Shown here: one piece after another, positions 20,845-33,434 of the stretch
Position numbering within the stretch: position 1 is the first letter of the stretch
Layout of the letters: the number at the start of each line of letters is the position of its first letter
Assembly: GCF_964204645.1 (NCBI RefSeq)
Contig: NC_134033.1
Span: forward strand, 7,598,231 to 7,662,230
DNA length: 64,000 nt
Direction: 5' to 3'
Source of the DNA: Tubulanus polymorphus
Lineage: Eukaryota > Nemertea > Palaeonemertea > Tubulaniformes > Tubulanidae
The notes under the pieces: generated by a model
The model's database searches: none
Seen by the model: only the letters and a program-made list of their open reading frames with translations
Told to the model about the DNA's origin: nothing
Translations under genes and position numbers: made by a program

Positions 20845-21189
20845 GGATTACTTCCCCCTGTATATAACAAACACGCCATTAACCGTTCTCACCCAAGCCA
20901 CACAGCATCTATTTATCTGGGGACAGTTGACACGCAATCACTGTACTACAGTAATAGCACACGCGTTAATAACCGTTCTCAGTAGAGACTCACTGTATCG
21001 ATCTATCCACGCGCAGCTGTTGTTACGCGCACTCACTGTATATGTGTACCACAGAGCAATCGTCCGTTCTCACTAGAGCCTAGCTGTGATGAGTGGTGTC
21101 TCATACTCAATTGAATTATTACTTGTGGTGATGAGTGGTGTCTCGTCCTCTCGTCCTCTAATCTGAAAGCCCACTTTTCCAATTACTCA
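20845..21189. other. Foreign-looking insertion between two 21-mer copies
   Basis: About 270 bp of richer GC (words such as ACCGTTCTCA, ACACGCGTTAATAACCG and CACGCGCAGCTG) lie between the 21-mer at 20824 and a third exact copy at 21118-21138, with a partial copy (GTGATGAGTGGTGTCTC) at 21086. The flanking direct repeats suggest an insertion or slippage-based expansion. From 21139 to 21189 come repeated CTCGTCCT words and a CTGAAAGCCCA..ATTACT stretch that resembles the palindrome arm end at 54091-54115. I see no gene. Confidence 0.5.
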
Positions 21190-21460
21190 CGCATTTTTAT
21201 ATTTATTGCAATTTAATTGATCCTACAAAAACATTCGAAGCAACTAAAGATATAACTTGTAATTCTGGTTTACTAAACATTTTACCATTGAAGAATGTTA
21301 AAGAATTTGGAACGCAAATAAATTATAATTTAGCCGAGTGTGATTTCAAACCGTGCATTCCTCGTTTTAATAATTTTAGATTAGAAATTAGAAATCACAA
21401 TGGATACTTTATTGATTTTTCCCTGTAATTTGTGAATTAGTTATAAGATGTAGAGAGTAA
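21190..21460 (+). pseudogene. Penton-like protein, C-terminal fragment (P2)
   Basis: The frame from 21190 matches the last ~90 residues of the penton gene at 9698: HFYIYCNLIDPTKTFEATKD, ILPLKNVKEFGTQINYNLAE and LEIRNHNGYFIDF. The 5' two thirds are missing, and a small deletion after FIDF shifts the last residues before the usual ..ATAAGATGTAGAGAGTAA end. Not functional. Confidence 0.85.
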
Positions 21461-21476
21461 TTTTTTCACTATATAA

Positions 21477-21791
21477 ATGAATATAACTGTTGGCCCGAGT
21501 ATATGTTTTGGGTTTGATTTTAAACATGGTAAAGAAATAAGAATTAAACTAAATGATGTAATTACTGATATAAAAAGTAAATCATTTAACAATGCATCAA
21601 TGATTAATAAAGAAAATTATAATATAGAAAAAGTAATTGATTTAATCAAAACGCCTTTAGAATATTATGAATTAAATGATGATGGAATTATTGATGATAT
21701 TAAAAACATAAGTAGTAATGAAATAAATGTTGAAATAATCATCACTAAGATAACTAAATATATTGAAGATGGTAATTTTTTTGATAAATAA
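21477..21791 (+). CDS. 117-aa family protein, 104-aa divergent copy (P2)
   Basis: Start in CACTATATAAATG. It keeps MNITVGPSICFGFDFKHGKE and the C-terminal ITKITKYIEDGNFFDK but differs strongly in the middle (SKSFNNASMINKENYNIEKV) and is 13 residues shorter than the P1 and P3 copies. The frame is clean. Its divergence shows that P2 is not a recent duplicate of P1 but a separate lineage of the same family. Function unknown. Confidence 0.75.
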   Translation: MNITVGPSICFGFDFKHGKEIRIKLNDVITDIKSKSFNNASMINKENYNIEKVIDLIKTPLEYYELNDDGIIDDIKNISSNEINVEIIITKITKYIEDGNFFDK

Positions 21792-22012
21792 ATGAGTGAT
21801 AATAAGTGGATAATAACTGGTTTATATAATGGAGCCTTACTATCAGTTGGAACTGTTGGTTATTCAATGGTATTAAAAAAGTATTTAAAATGGGAAGTGT
21901 TAATGTTGATAGATTTGATATAAATGATATCTTAAAATTAACATTAGCAGTTACTTTATCTAATTTAACTGTTGATTATTTAGAAAAACAAAAATATATT
22001 CCTCCCATATAA
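21792..22012 (+). pseudogene. 73-aa membrane protein, frameshifted (P2)
   Basis: Starts immediately after the previous stop (TAAATG). The first 31 residues match the family (NKWIITGLYNGALLSVGTVG..MVLKK). A one-base loss in the A run near 21878 then shifts the frame, and homology continues out of frame to the CCTCCCATATAA end. Confidence 0.85.
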
Positions 22013-22036
22013 ATGCGTAATTATTTTACTAAATAA

Positions 22037-22459
22037 ATGGCTTCTGCAGTTATAACTATTATAGGATCGGCAATTGTTAACGCTTTAGCATTTACTGGTG
22101 GTGGTTATTTATTTAAGCATATTGATAAAAATGGATCATTAACAGAACAAAAAAGACATAACTTAGCATTAGAGAAATATAATAAAGCAACAGAAGAATA
22201 TAGAGAAAAGAGACAAAACTATATGGATTATATTAACAAGGAATTATATGATCAGAAGATTTCACATAGAGATTTTCAATCAGTTGATGATGCAATGAGT
22301 TTATATAACGTGGTAACCAATAAAGAAAAATTACATCTATACAAACCTAATTTATCAGATTATTATACCCCAAGTAATGAACAGAAGAAATATGAAATAA
22401 TATGGATTTTAGGCGGAACTGTTATTGTTATATTTGTTGCTTATAAGTTTACTAATTAG
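22037..22459 (+). CDS. Two-TM coiled-coil membrane protein, 140 aa (P2)
   Basis: Intact homologue of 11073-11495 with the same membrane-helix-membrane layout. Differences are conservative: DKNGSLTEQKRHNLALEKYN for the helix start, LYKPNLSDYYTPSNEQKKYE before the last span, and FTN at the end. Start in ACTAAATAAATGG. All full-length copies of this gene in the window are uninterrupted while its neighbours are broken. This could be chance given its small size. Confidence 0.85.
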   Translation: MASAVITIIGSAIVNALAFTGGGYLFKHIDKNGSLTEQKRHNLALEKYNKATEEYREKRQNYMDYINKELYDQKISHRDFQSVDDAMSLYNVVTNKEKLHLYKPNLSDYYTPSNEQKKYEIIWILGGTVIVIFVAYKFTN

Positions 22460-22478
22460 TAATTTTTTTGCTAAATAA

Positions 22479-22639
22479 ATGGATGATAATATTGATATTA
22501 TTCCTCATGATATAAATAAAACTAAATTAAAGATATTTCTAGAAAAACAAATATTAGAATTTGAAAATGACTTAAAAATTAAAAAGAAAAAATATTTAAA
22601 AAGTAAAATTACATATTATTTGATTATAAGTGGTTCGGT
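22479..22639 (+). pseudogene. 144-aa membrane-hairpin protein, cut at the inversion (P2)
   Basis: Start in GCTAAATAAATGG. The first ~53 residues match 11515-11949 (IDIIPHDINKTKLKI.., KIKKKKYLKSK, LIISGSV). Inside the first membrane span the sequence switches at about 22640 to reverse-strand sequence of another gene. This is the left side of the P2 inversion junction. Confidence 0.9.
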
Positions 22640-22742
22640 TATCATCTAGTGTTAATTTTGTTTCTGTTATACCTAAATCATCCAAAGTTTTTTCAATTGT
22701 AACATCACTATTTTTAGATTTTATTTTCTTTTCACCTCCCAT
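22640..22742 (-). pseudogene. 201-aa protein, N-terminal fragment (P2, inverted)
   Basis: Read leftward from 22742, the first ~33 codons match the 201-aa gene at 19421 (GGEKKIKSKNSDVTIEKTLD, DLGITETKL). Then the sequence ends at the junction with the forward-strand 144-aa gene. The start context is ATATGAATGG, a variant of the TAAATGG rule. Confidence 0.85.
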
Positions 22743-22754
22743 TCATATAACAAA

Positions 22755-22925
22755 AAAATTGTGTTGTTGCAACTAGAATTTAACTAGAAGGTAACTAAAA
22801 ATATAGTAGGTTTACAAGCTAGTTGAAATATTGTTGTTTTTATTAATTTTTTTGTTTCAACTACCAATACCTAAAATTTAACTAGAATGTAACTAAAAAT
22901 ATACAAGATTAACAAGCTAGTTGAA
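22755..22925. repeat. CTAGTT-type tandem repeats (P2, inverted)
   Basis: Diverged reverse-complement version of 19125-19400, with AACTAGAATTTAACTAGAA, ACAAGCTAGTTGAAATATTG and a second partial unit. It occupies the same gene interval, between the ATPase and the 201-aa gene. Confidence 0.75.
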
Positions 22926-22926
22926 T

Positions 22927-23425
22927 CTAAATAAATTCATATTTAAATGGGTGTTGTAATCGAAATAGTAATTTTATTATTTTTCAATTTATCCATATAT
23001 TCATAATGTAAAGCATGTGGAAGTATATCATTATCAAGTGCATTTTTCATTGATTTTCCAGAGAAAGCTAAATAGCATAACTCACTTTCTCTAACTTTTG
23101 AATCATGTAGATTAGCACAATCATCTATGATAAATAATGTATTTGATCCTTTATAAATATCAGTTGCTATTTTAATACAATTATCCAAATTTTCTTTAAC
23201 TCTTTTAGGATCTAATACAATAAATTTATTATTGCTAGTAATATATCATAAGTTTGATTAAATTCATACGTTGGACAAAATGATACTATATTATCAAAAT
23301 AGTTTTTATAAACATTTAGTAATAAATTTAATATAAAATAAGCTTTCCACAATTTGTTACACCAGAAATTAACATATTAGAACATTATTGAACATAGGTT
23401 CAATTATAAATAATTCCTTATTCAT
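22927..23425 (-). pseudogene. A32-like packaging ATPase, damaged (P2, inverted)
   Basis: Read leftward from 23425 (start in ATATAAATGAATAAGG). The Walker A region is disturbed near 23340-23390 (homology around TTCTGG and ACAAATTGTGGAAA is broken by small changes). The Walker B segment SNTLFIIDDCANLHDSKVRE is intact in the frame 22943-23188. Directly after LAFSG, 36 residues (RHFG to NKDR in the P1 protein) are missing without a frame change, which removes the sensor region. Such a protein would not be an active ATPase. Confidence 0.88.
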
Positions 23426-24538
23426 TTATATATTTTTAATTTTACTCGATAATATCCATTCATTGAATTCATCTGGCCATCCAACCCATTTTACTAAAGA
23501 ATATTTTTTTCTATTAACAGTTTTTGCTTTTGATACTTTTTCAATTTTATATTCTTGTTCTAGATTTTCAGTAGTTAAACTTAATTCTTCGTCATAAAAG
23601 TACCCATCAACTTCTTCACCATCTAAATCTTCTAATTTATAGACATAGGGTTTTGTTGTTATTACCTTTTTTATTTTATTTATTTCTCCAGTAAAATTAC
23701 GATGCATCCTTTGTCAAATATCTTTTTATACTTAGAAATTCTAACATTTTGACCAACTTTAAATTTAGGTTCACCAAAATCATCTACAAGAAATGCTCCA
23801 TATAAATTATTCCAAACAATTTCAGCATTTTCAGGTTTTCTAGCATCGATAGGTTTCATTCCAATAGAAGAATGATAAGAATTATTATAACCTTCTATCA
23901 ATTTTGGTAAAACATCAATCCATTTAAAAGTATTATTTGCTGTAAAATATTTCCACATTCTTGTTCTTAATGTTCTATTAAATCGTTCAACAACTGCTGC
24001 TTTTTTATCCGATTTTGTTGAAAAATATTTAATATCATGATAATACAAGAGTTCATGAACGGATGAATTATCAAATTCTTTTCCATTATCGAATTGTATT
24101 TTTTCTGGCTTTATTTTACCACCTGAAAGAAATTGTCTTAAAACATTTGATGTTTGTACAGCATCTTTTCTATAAAGTGGGAAGCTCCATACATAACTAC
24201 TAAAAATATAAATTATGTTTAAGATCCACCAATAATCATCATTTTCCTTCTTAACATTTTTCATATCAATTAAATCTCCTTGCCACTGTTGATCTACATA
24301 ACTTACCATAGTTAACAACCAACAATTTTTTTATGTGTTGTATATGTTGGTTGTTCTAACATAAATTCATTTATATCTTTATATTTAACTAAATTTTGTG
24401 GGATTATCTTATCTAATTTATCTTGTTTTACTTGCCGCCATATATTTTTAGCAGAAGAATAAGCAACCGAACTATCAGCGTTGTGATATAAATTTCTTAA
24501 ATATTGTTCTTTAGTATTAGGGTTTTGTTTACCCCCAT
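23426..24538 (-). pseudogene. Integrase with chromodomain, broken (P2, inverted)
   Basis: Homologue of 17375-18507. The start (ATAAATGGGGG at 24538) is followed by a shifted frame. The catalytic core (24318-23680) has the DDE acids in IFSSYVW, FDNGKEFDNS and AAVVERFNRTLRTR. The residue next to the first acid region differs from P1 (IIYIF in place of IIDIF), so the first catalytic aspartate seems lost. The C-terminal chromodomain frame (23707-23426) is clean: EYKIEKVSKAK, SLVKWVGWPDEFNEWILSS. Breaks lie near 24530, 24310 and 23700. Confidence 0.9.
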
Positions 24539-24568
24539 TTATATTTTGTTAATTTTAACTTTTTATTT

Positions 24569-25694
24569 CTAATATTGAATACTATCTAATTGAGAATTTA
24601 TAATATTTAATTGCGCGTCAGATATAATATAAATGTGCATTTTGAAATTTTTGTCTCCTTTTTTCTTTTTCATGAATAATTGTATTCCATCTTTAGTGTT
24701 CTGTAATTTCTTCCCAGAACCATGTAATGAATTAACCTCTTTTGATCTAAAATCTAACCATAATGCATATTTAGTGCCGGTATAATAATCAATTTGATTA
24801 ATATTACAATTTTCAGATGATTTTACTTTTTCATTCATAAAATGTTTTCTAATTTCTGGCCACTGATCTATCATTCTCATTCCTTGACAAAATATTTTAT
24901 TTGCTATTCCTTCAATAGTTATTTCTACCTTTGATATTTCGGGATTAAAATAATTATCAACATTTATTACACCATTAGAATATGTTGCAATGGTAAAAAA
25001 TATTAATATACCTTAAATAGATCTTCTTGGGAAGTTAATAATTGTCAATAATTATTTCATCATTTGCATTAATAGTTTCAGTTTTAAATTTATCAATATA
25101 ATCATATAATAATGAAAATCCTTGATTGTATTGAGTTCGAATTATGCTTGAAATATTTTCATCAGTTACTGTATCATATTCTAAACATATATTCGATAAT
25201 TTATAACCCATATCTTTAACAACGCTAGATAATACAATTTCATTAACAGGAGCAAATGTTATCTCGAATATTATATCTTCTTGAATTGCGTTTATATAAA
25301 GGTGCATTATCATTTATCAATTCAAAGTCAAATGGAATCTTCTATTTGCTTCCATAAATCTTTTTTATCAAATTATCTTTAGTATTAGTTATTATTGCAT
25401 TATTAGCTTTATGATCTTAATTTATTATGGTTTTCTGATTGGATGCCCTGAAATATCATATTATTTCTATTTTCTATTTCTATTTTCTTTGTTAACCATA
25501 AATCTTTATAATGCATAAATAAATTATAATCATGTAATGAGAAAACTGTTTCTGGTCCAATCTTTATAGTTAATTTTTTAATCAAATATCTCCCAACATT
25601 ATCTACAACATAATTATTATCATTACCAGTTACATTTATATCAGCTGATAAATAAATACTATTTGGAACATAAAAAGTATTTTGATTTAATCTC
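24569..25694 (-). pseudogene. Major capsid protein, 5'-truncated and broken (P2, inverted)
   Basis: Homology to 16097-17344 begins at about 25694 with NQNTFYVPNS, so the first ~50 residues are gone and the palindromic repeats (25695-25990) start at once. Further left, QEDIIFEITFAPVNEIVLSS (25313-25035) and RMIDQWPEIRKHFMNEK to SQLDSIQY (24880-24569) are readable. Several frame changes and a stop in the YGSK segment separate them. At the position where P1 has its in-frame TGA, this copy encodes Phe (IPFDFEL), showing that the P1 stop is a point lesion. Confidence 0.9.
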
Positions 25695-25990
25695 TATAAA
25701 TCTGACTTGTTCCTTATTGGGAGATGAATTCTCAATAAGTAACGAAAATTGAACCGGTAAAGACGAAAATCTGATTAAGGAACAAGGAACAAGTAACATG
25801 TTACTTGTTCCTTGTTGGGAGATAAATTCTCAATAAGTAACGAAAATTGAACCGGTAAAGACGAAAATCTGAATAAGGAACAAGTAACATGTTACTTATT
25901 CCTTGTTGGGAGATGAATTCTCAATAAGTAACAAGAAAATCTGAATAAGGAACAAGTAACATGTTACTTGTTCCTTATTGGGAGATGAAT
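25695..25990. repeat. Tandem repeats with a perfect 30-bp palindrome
   Basis: Three units of about 75-100 bp. The first two share GAGATRAATTCTCAATAAG, TAACGAAAATTGAACCGG and TAAAGACGAAAATCTGA. Each unit has AAGGAACAAGTAAC-AT-GTTACTTGTTCCTT, a perfect 30-bp palindrome at 25784-25813 and near-perfect copies near 25878 and 25945. A second imperfect inverted repeat is TTATTGGGAGA..TTCTCAATAA. It lies exactly between the truncated capsid gene and BEL/Pao sequence. Confidence 0.85.
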
Positions 25991-26017
25991 TCCCAATTTC
26001 TTATCACGATTTAAGGA

Positions 26018-27734
<1,717 letters not shown>

Positions 27735-29261
27735 TTAAAAACGCCCACTTAACGGGACTTACATATGAGACCTGCAAATCGGGCCCTAGTAGAAGGGCAT
27801 GTTTTTGAGCTACCAATGAAAGTCAAATCGGTATAAAACCACCTGAAGAGACGATGTATCACTTCAGTTAGTCGATGTATTGCTTTCCCTTTATGAAAAT
27901 GACTTTTCCTTTCAGACCGATTTTTTGGGCCTGTCCCCGTAATCCCTTTGGGTCTTTAACCCTTTCACACCTAAAATTTTTTATTAAAAAAAAAATATTA
28001 AATTTCCGTTAAATCATCATCAAGCTAACCATAACACCCCCGGCAGAGAAATGAACAGATTACATATTCTATTGCAGTTTACAAAATTACTCGGCCAATT
28101 TAAAAGGAAAGATGGTATCATTATCTTAGCCTTAGAGATCCTTAGACCAACGAAATGATTAATGATGAACTAGTTAATTTTGGGCTTGGGTAATCTAAAT
28201 AAAATGCCGCTGACACATAATGCAAGATTGCTGAGAATTCACAAAATGTTAGTAGAGGCTAAATTTGTCACGTAAGAAAAATCATATCGTGACGTTGGCA
28301 TACAATGGTGCGCGCCGATTGGCCGTTCCATCACGCAAATGCTTTAAAGGTGCGGCCGGAACTGCATCCGAAAATAATCTGCATCCCAATTGTATCTCAT
28401 TTTGGAGTTGTGTCATGCAGATATATGTAGCCTATATACTTTAGTGTTACCCCTTTGTCCTGATGCTGTTTCATTGTTTGAGGCCATATTTTATACGGAA
28501 ATATTATTTTGCAATTAAATGGAGTGATAATTATTTAGATCGTAACTTTTATGCTTTCTTTTTCTTCTATTTCGTTTTTCATTGGTCATCGTTCGTATCA
28601 AAGCTTGCTCAATTCGAATCGGTCTATCCCAGCTTGAAGCCAAAATAGATGCTGGTTCAGTCGGATTAATTTGTTTTTTCACCCATTTTAAGAAAATTTG
28701 ACTATATCGAACGTGCAGGTATCTGGATCCAGGAAATCTGGGTAGCCGCTCTATTTTTGTGGCGGTACCGAATTGGCTGCAACGTGATTCCATTGCAGTT
28801 TTGATTCATTCATCGCTGATTTTGTAATACAGTCTGGAACAATTCTAGAGGCCAAATGCTCACAGTACTAACAGTGCTCACAGTTGATACTTTTTACTGA
28901 TTCAAGGGGACCACAGACTTGTCAGTTTAAAACCAGTAACCATGGGTAGTGTATAAACATATAATGATTAAACATTATTTTTTCCAACAAATTTACAAAA
29001 TTTTACTGTGTGCAATGGAGAAATGCAACAATTATTGTGAGTACATTATTGCCTTTCTCTTTTCGTTAAATTTTAACATATGGATAAGTGCAAAAAGTGC
29101 AAATATTGAAGTAATGCTCTCTAATAATATGATTTGTTGATCGCGATCATGTATCCGTAGTCGCGATAGCTTTAAATTAGATGAAAGTGGCAGAAATCCC
29201 TTAAAATAAGTGCAATATCATCAATATCAATATAATATCGATATCATCGAGCCAGATTCAT
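27735..29261. other. Host-type DNA without recognised gene
   Basis: Mixed-composition sequence with no conserved reading frame, tRNA-like fold or clear repeat that I can see. A GC-richer patch with TGGTGCGCGCCGATTGGCCG near 28307 has an inverted CCAAT word and could be promoter-like, but no open frame follows convincingly. Confidence 0.5.
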
Positions 29262-29274
29262 CTTACGAAAATGG

Positions 29275-29745
29275 TACACGTGTAATTGTAAATGAAAATA
29301 CACGTGTAAAATTGGCCCAATTTTACACGTGTACTTTATCCCAATTACACGTGTACTTCATCCTAATTACACGTGTATTACACGTGTACTTCATCCAAAT
29401 TACACGTGTACTTCATCCTAACTACACGTGTAGTTCATCCTCATTACACGTGTATTTCATCCTGTATTACACATGTACTTTATCCTAATTACACGTGTAT
29501 TACACGTGTACTTCATCCAAATTAAACGTGTACTTCATCCTAACTACACGTGTAGTTCATCCTTATTACACGTGTATTTCATCCTGTATTACACATGTAC
29601 TTTATCCCAATAACACGTGTACTTCATCCTAATTACACGTGTATTTCATCCAGTGTTGCACGTGTAGTTTATCCTAATTACACGTGTATTTCATCCAATA
29701 TTACACGTGTCTTACACGTGTACTTCATGCTAAATACATGTGTCT
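29275..29745. repeat. TACACGTGTA array, left
   Basis: About 25 copies of the palindromic core ACACGTGTA separated mostly by CTTCATCCTAATT-type spacers, giving a unit of about 22 bp with occasional doubled cores (ATTACACGTGTATTACACGTG). A block of about 145 bp (29335-29480) is repeated at 29480-29610. CACGTG is the E-box word of bHLH factors; whether it acts so here is unknown. Confidence 0.9.
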
Positions 29746-30784
29746 TTGATTGCCATTTTTTGTTGAATTCAAATCAAACCACCATGTGAGGAAATCTCCT
29801 TAATCTATGTGCTGTTTAGAATGAACACTCAAGAGATTCACATTTTCCATACTAACTGATTTATTCATCTTCATAAATTTTATAAATTTTTGAGTAATTG
29901 CATGTCTTATGTTGGCCTCTTTAGCACCCTTCTCCTTTCGACATTGTTCTGAAATGATAACCATTTGAAAAAAATTAAGCAAAAGTATACAATGATTTCT
30001 TTACGAGGATAAATAAATCAACTTCAGCTGCTTGGGATGATGATTAAATTATATAGCTTTTTCTAACAGTCTTCTGCATATAACAGCTAAGTTTTTTCAC
30101 TCTTAATGACTTGATTTTAAGCCATATGGTGAAATGCTTGACAATCTGGAAATTTCAATGTTCAACGCCACCTGATGAAAAACAAGGGGTCTAGGGACAC
30201 CATGCCTGTATGGTTACGAATGCTAAACAATCAACATAATGAAATAGAAACAGGACATTGAAACTCACCACAATCATAGAACATGTCACAAGCTACAATT
30301 TTACAATTGATCGATGTTATAATGTATTCATAGGTACCAAAATAAATTAGACAAATTGTATATAATTCAATACTCAACTCCCCCTGGTGGTGAGAACAAA
30401 AACCTGGGTAACCCCAATTCCACATGAGGTGAATACTACAACAGTGGTAACAATTATCAAATATCAAGACTGTAAGTCAAAACCTGTCGATATTTTCCTT
30501 CAAAAACCTTCTTCTATCTACGAATGAGAACTGATGACACCAAGATGGCTGCCAAATGTGTCATGCTTGACTGATCGAAAAATCTGTCTCGTATGTTTTA
30601 GATTGTTAAGAAATGTATACCCATCACAAATTTCAAAGGCAAAAATGACCTTTTTGGGTACAAAAAAGGTCACATGATGGCCATCTTGTGTCAAGATGGC
30701 CATCTTCATCTTCAAAATCTCCTTTGAAAACTTCAAAAAATAAGTGATGATTTTGGGGAACGAAAATGGCCAATGCAGTTGGCC

Positions 30785-30960
30785 ATCTTGATTCGGACCA
30801 GTTTTGGGCTGAAGACATGTCTAGGATAGATACGTGTGTAACTTAAATATCAAGAGTATTAAAACTTCCCAAAATACTGGATTCCATCTACAGACGAACA
30901 AAGGGTGAATGCAATAGCCCGCTTGCTTGGACTTACGTCTCAAATGGGCTAAAGCTGGGG
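30785..30960. repeat. Dispersed repeat fragment inside the 5.46-kb unit
   Basis: GACATGTCTAGGATAGATAC, AACTTCCCAAAATACTGG and ATGCAATAGCCCGCTTG..TGGGCTAAAG match the family seen at 42090-42260 and 48265-48420. The upstream 30530-30780 (CAAGATGGC, AAAAGGTCACATGATGGCC) belongs to the same family. Reverse-strand frames here are repeat translations. Confidence 0.75.
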
Positions 30961-31738
30961 ACACATTAGGCAATTTCGTCGAGCACTTAAGTTGTGCAAC
31001 GAAATCGTCGGTAAAATCACCTAGTTTGTCAGGGTCTGCGCCGACTGAATCGCCCGAATCCAACACGTCCTGCGACTGAATCACCCAACGCATCAGGCCA
31101 CTGTGATTGTTCGCCTTGAGCGCCATATTAAACGTTAAACCCTCCCCTTTTCTGACCAAGTGCCCTTTTGAATCACAGGTGAAAAATTCCACCCTATGAT
31201 CAAAGTGCACAAACCCCATACAACCGTTTCACACAGGGAGACCTGTATTGACTAGTGCCCTTTTCATAAGAGCTGAACCCGCGTTCTTCCAGCTTGGATC
31301 CGCCCCTGTAAAACAACAACAAATGAATGCTAGCCATTATATATTGAATTCATGTACTTACGTATTATTTAGCTGACCCGGTTTGGGTCCAACTTTTTTC
31401 CTCATGGAAGACTTTCATTGCGTCACATCCAGTCCAATGCCTTGACAATTAGTTCTTCTTTTTAATGAGTGGACAACAGCATGCATGCACCCAACAGTAT
31501 TAGGTTTTCCGACTAATCAGCGTATGGCAGCAGCTGTTGTATCATCCAATAGTGAGTAGGCATCCTAAAATGAGAAGAATTTACAATGCTTACGCTATAA
31601 TCTTTGCTAAAACCATTCCGACGCTCATATAATATATATTGTAAATACCTGATTTTCATCACGCTGTCGTTGTTGAGAAATCAGTGGAGAATTGAAGGCT
31701 CTCTCGCGCTAACATCGTTTTCCAACAATCCCCCAGTG

Positions 31739-31791
31739 GACACATTTTTAAGCCAAAAAAACGGGACACATTTTTAAGCCAAAAAAACGGG
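31739..31791. repeat. Direct duplication of a ~26-bp word
   Basis: ACACATTTTTAAGCCAAAAA with AACGGG occurs twice back to back. Isolated, with no further context. Confidence 0.85.
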
Positions 31792-33434
31792 AATTCCAAT
31801 TTTATAGTGTCTGTCCTTGGATCAATTCTAATTGGTGTAGAACCTATAAAGTTTGAAAAAAATGGTCAAGAATTGATTGCACTAATGTCGTTTTTGCCCC
31901 CAGTCGAAACTCCGACAGCGACCTAATTTCATGTCCAGCATACAAGTTTAATGGCGATGATGGGCGCACAACAAAATCTAAATGACCCTGCGGTTTTTAG
32001 ATTGGATGCATAAACACCAAAGACACTCCGTTTTTATCCCTCACAATTGGAATGATCATTTACAATTTTTTCACCGGACATTCAATCATTTAAGGCCTAC
32101 TAATACTATGCTAACTAATTCAAATTCAATTCAATACTAGGTCATGTTGCTTTTCATTCCAATAAACATATCCTTTTAGTGACCTATAAACCTTTACTTT
32201 ACTACATAACAATAATCATACCTGAACAATCCACAACGCGTCCTTTATACGCGGGATAATAATAAATGGCCTTCGACTTTTTTGTTCTTCCACTTCCATT
32301 CCAATCCATTCTAATGAATCTAATTCAATGATCCATTCAATGATCCACTATGTGTTTGACCTCAAACAAAGAAGCAGTGTCACTTTCGGCCCAGTTGTCA
32401 ATGATCCCCTTTTATGGACTGATTGTCATCCATTATTGCGTTTCGCAATCATTATGAGAATAGAATAGATCGTGAAAACCTGTGAAAACGTGTCAATATG
32501 GTTGCCACCGCGCAGGGGTGCTTGGGAGTTTGATTGAAATAAATTATTTAATTATTAATAAGTTTTATGTCTGCATTTTAATTCTATTAGAATTAAAAAA
32601 TAATCGTGTTAAGTGATATTTAATTAGCAAAAATTACTTATACTAAGGGTTATTATGAAGCTAAGGCAAAATCAATTAAGTAAATTAAAAATAACGATTC
32701 AGTGAAGAAATGACGCTCATTTTAATATACGCTGTATTATAAAAATAGACAAAAAGGTGCATGAATAAGGCCTCTAACTATTTAATTCAACATTTAGATG
32801 AGATTATTTTGTCTAGGTGGTTTTTCTGTTGATGAAAACCATTTATCTAGAGCTTGTCAGTTCGTCAGTGAGGTTTTCATTTTGGTAGTGTTCCAAAATG
32901 GAAGACAAATAACACAAAGATGCGCTTTTTAGTGGAAAATTACCCGTAAATATCGATATACACCAACCGAATTCGTCTTTTGCAAGCATGGAGTTTGAAA
33001 AAGAAATTGCAAGTAAAAAGGCCAGTTAAAATACGCGAGTAGGCCTACATGTTAAACATTTGAAGGTAAGATCATTTTAAATGTAAGCAAATCAAATTGA
33101 CTTTATTGGTCCTTATCTGTATCAATATCAATAAACATGTATATTATTGGTTTGACAGTTCAATAAAGTTGACAGGACAAACAAGAGACATGGAGAATTA
33201 TGCAATTGCATAGGTCAATTGTTAGGTTAATGTTAATGTTGTTAGTTGATCTTTTAATCCAGGTCCGATCTGGTATGTTATTGTTATGCATGAGGTTTAC
33301 TGTTCATCGCAACAATAGGCTACAAAATCGCTAGCTGGAAATCAACCTACGTCGTATAGGCCTACTGTAGCCTTAAGTTCTATATGGGTTCTATTTGGGA
33401 ATAATTTAATCTCAAATTACTTTTTGTTTTGTAG

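Noticed and set aside
29210-29789. Frames through the TACACGTGTA array
   Set aside because: Repeat translation (YFIxITRVLH) without support.
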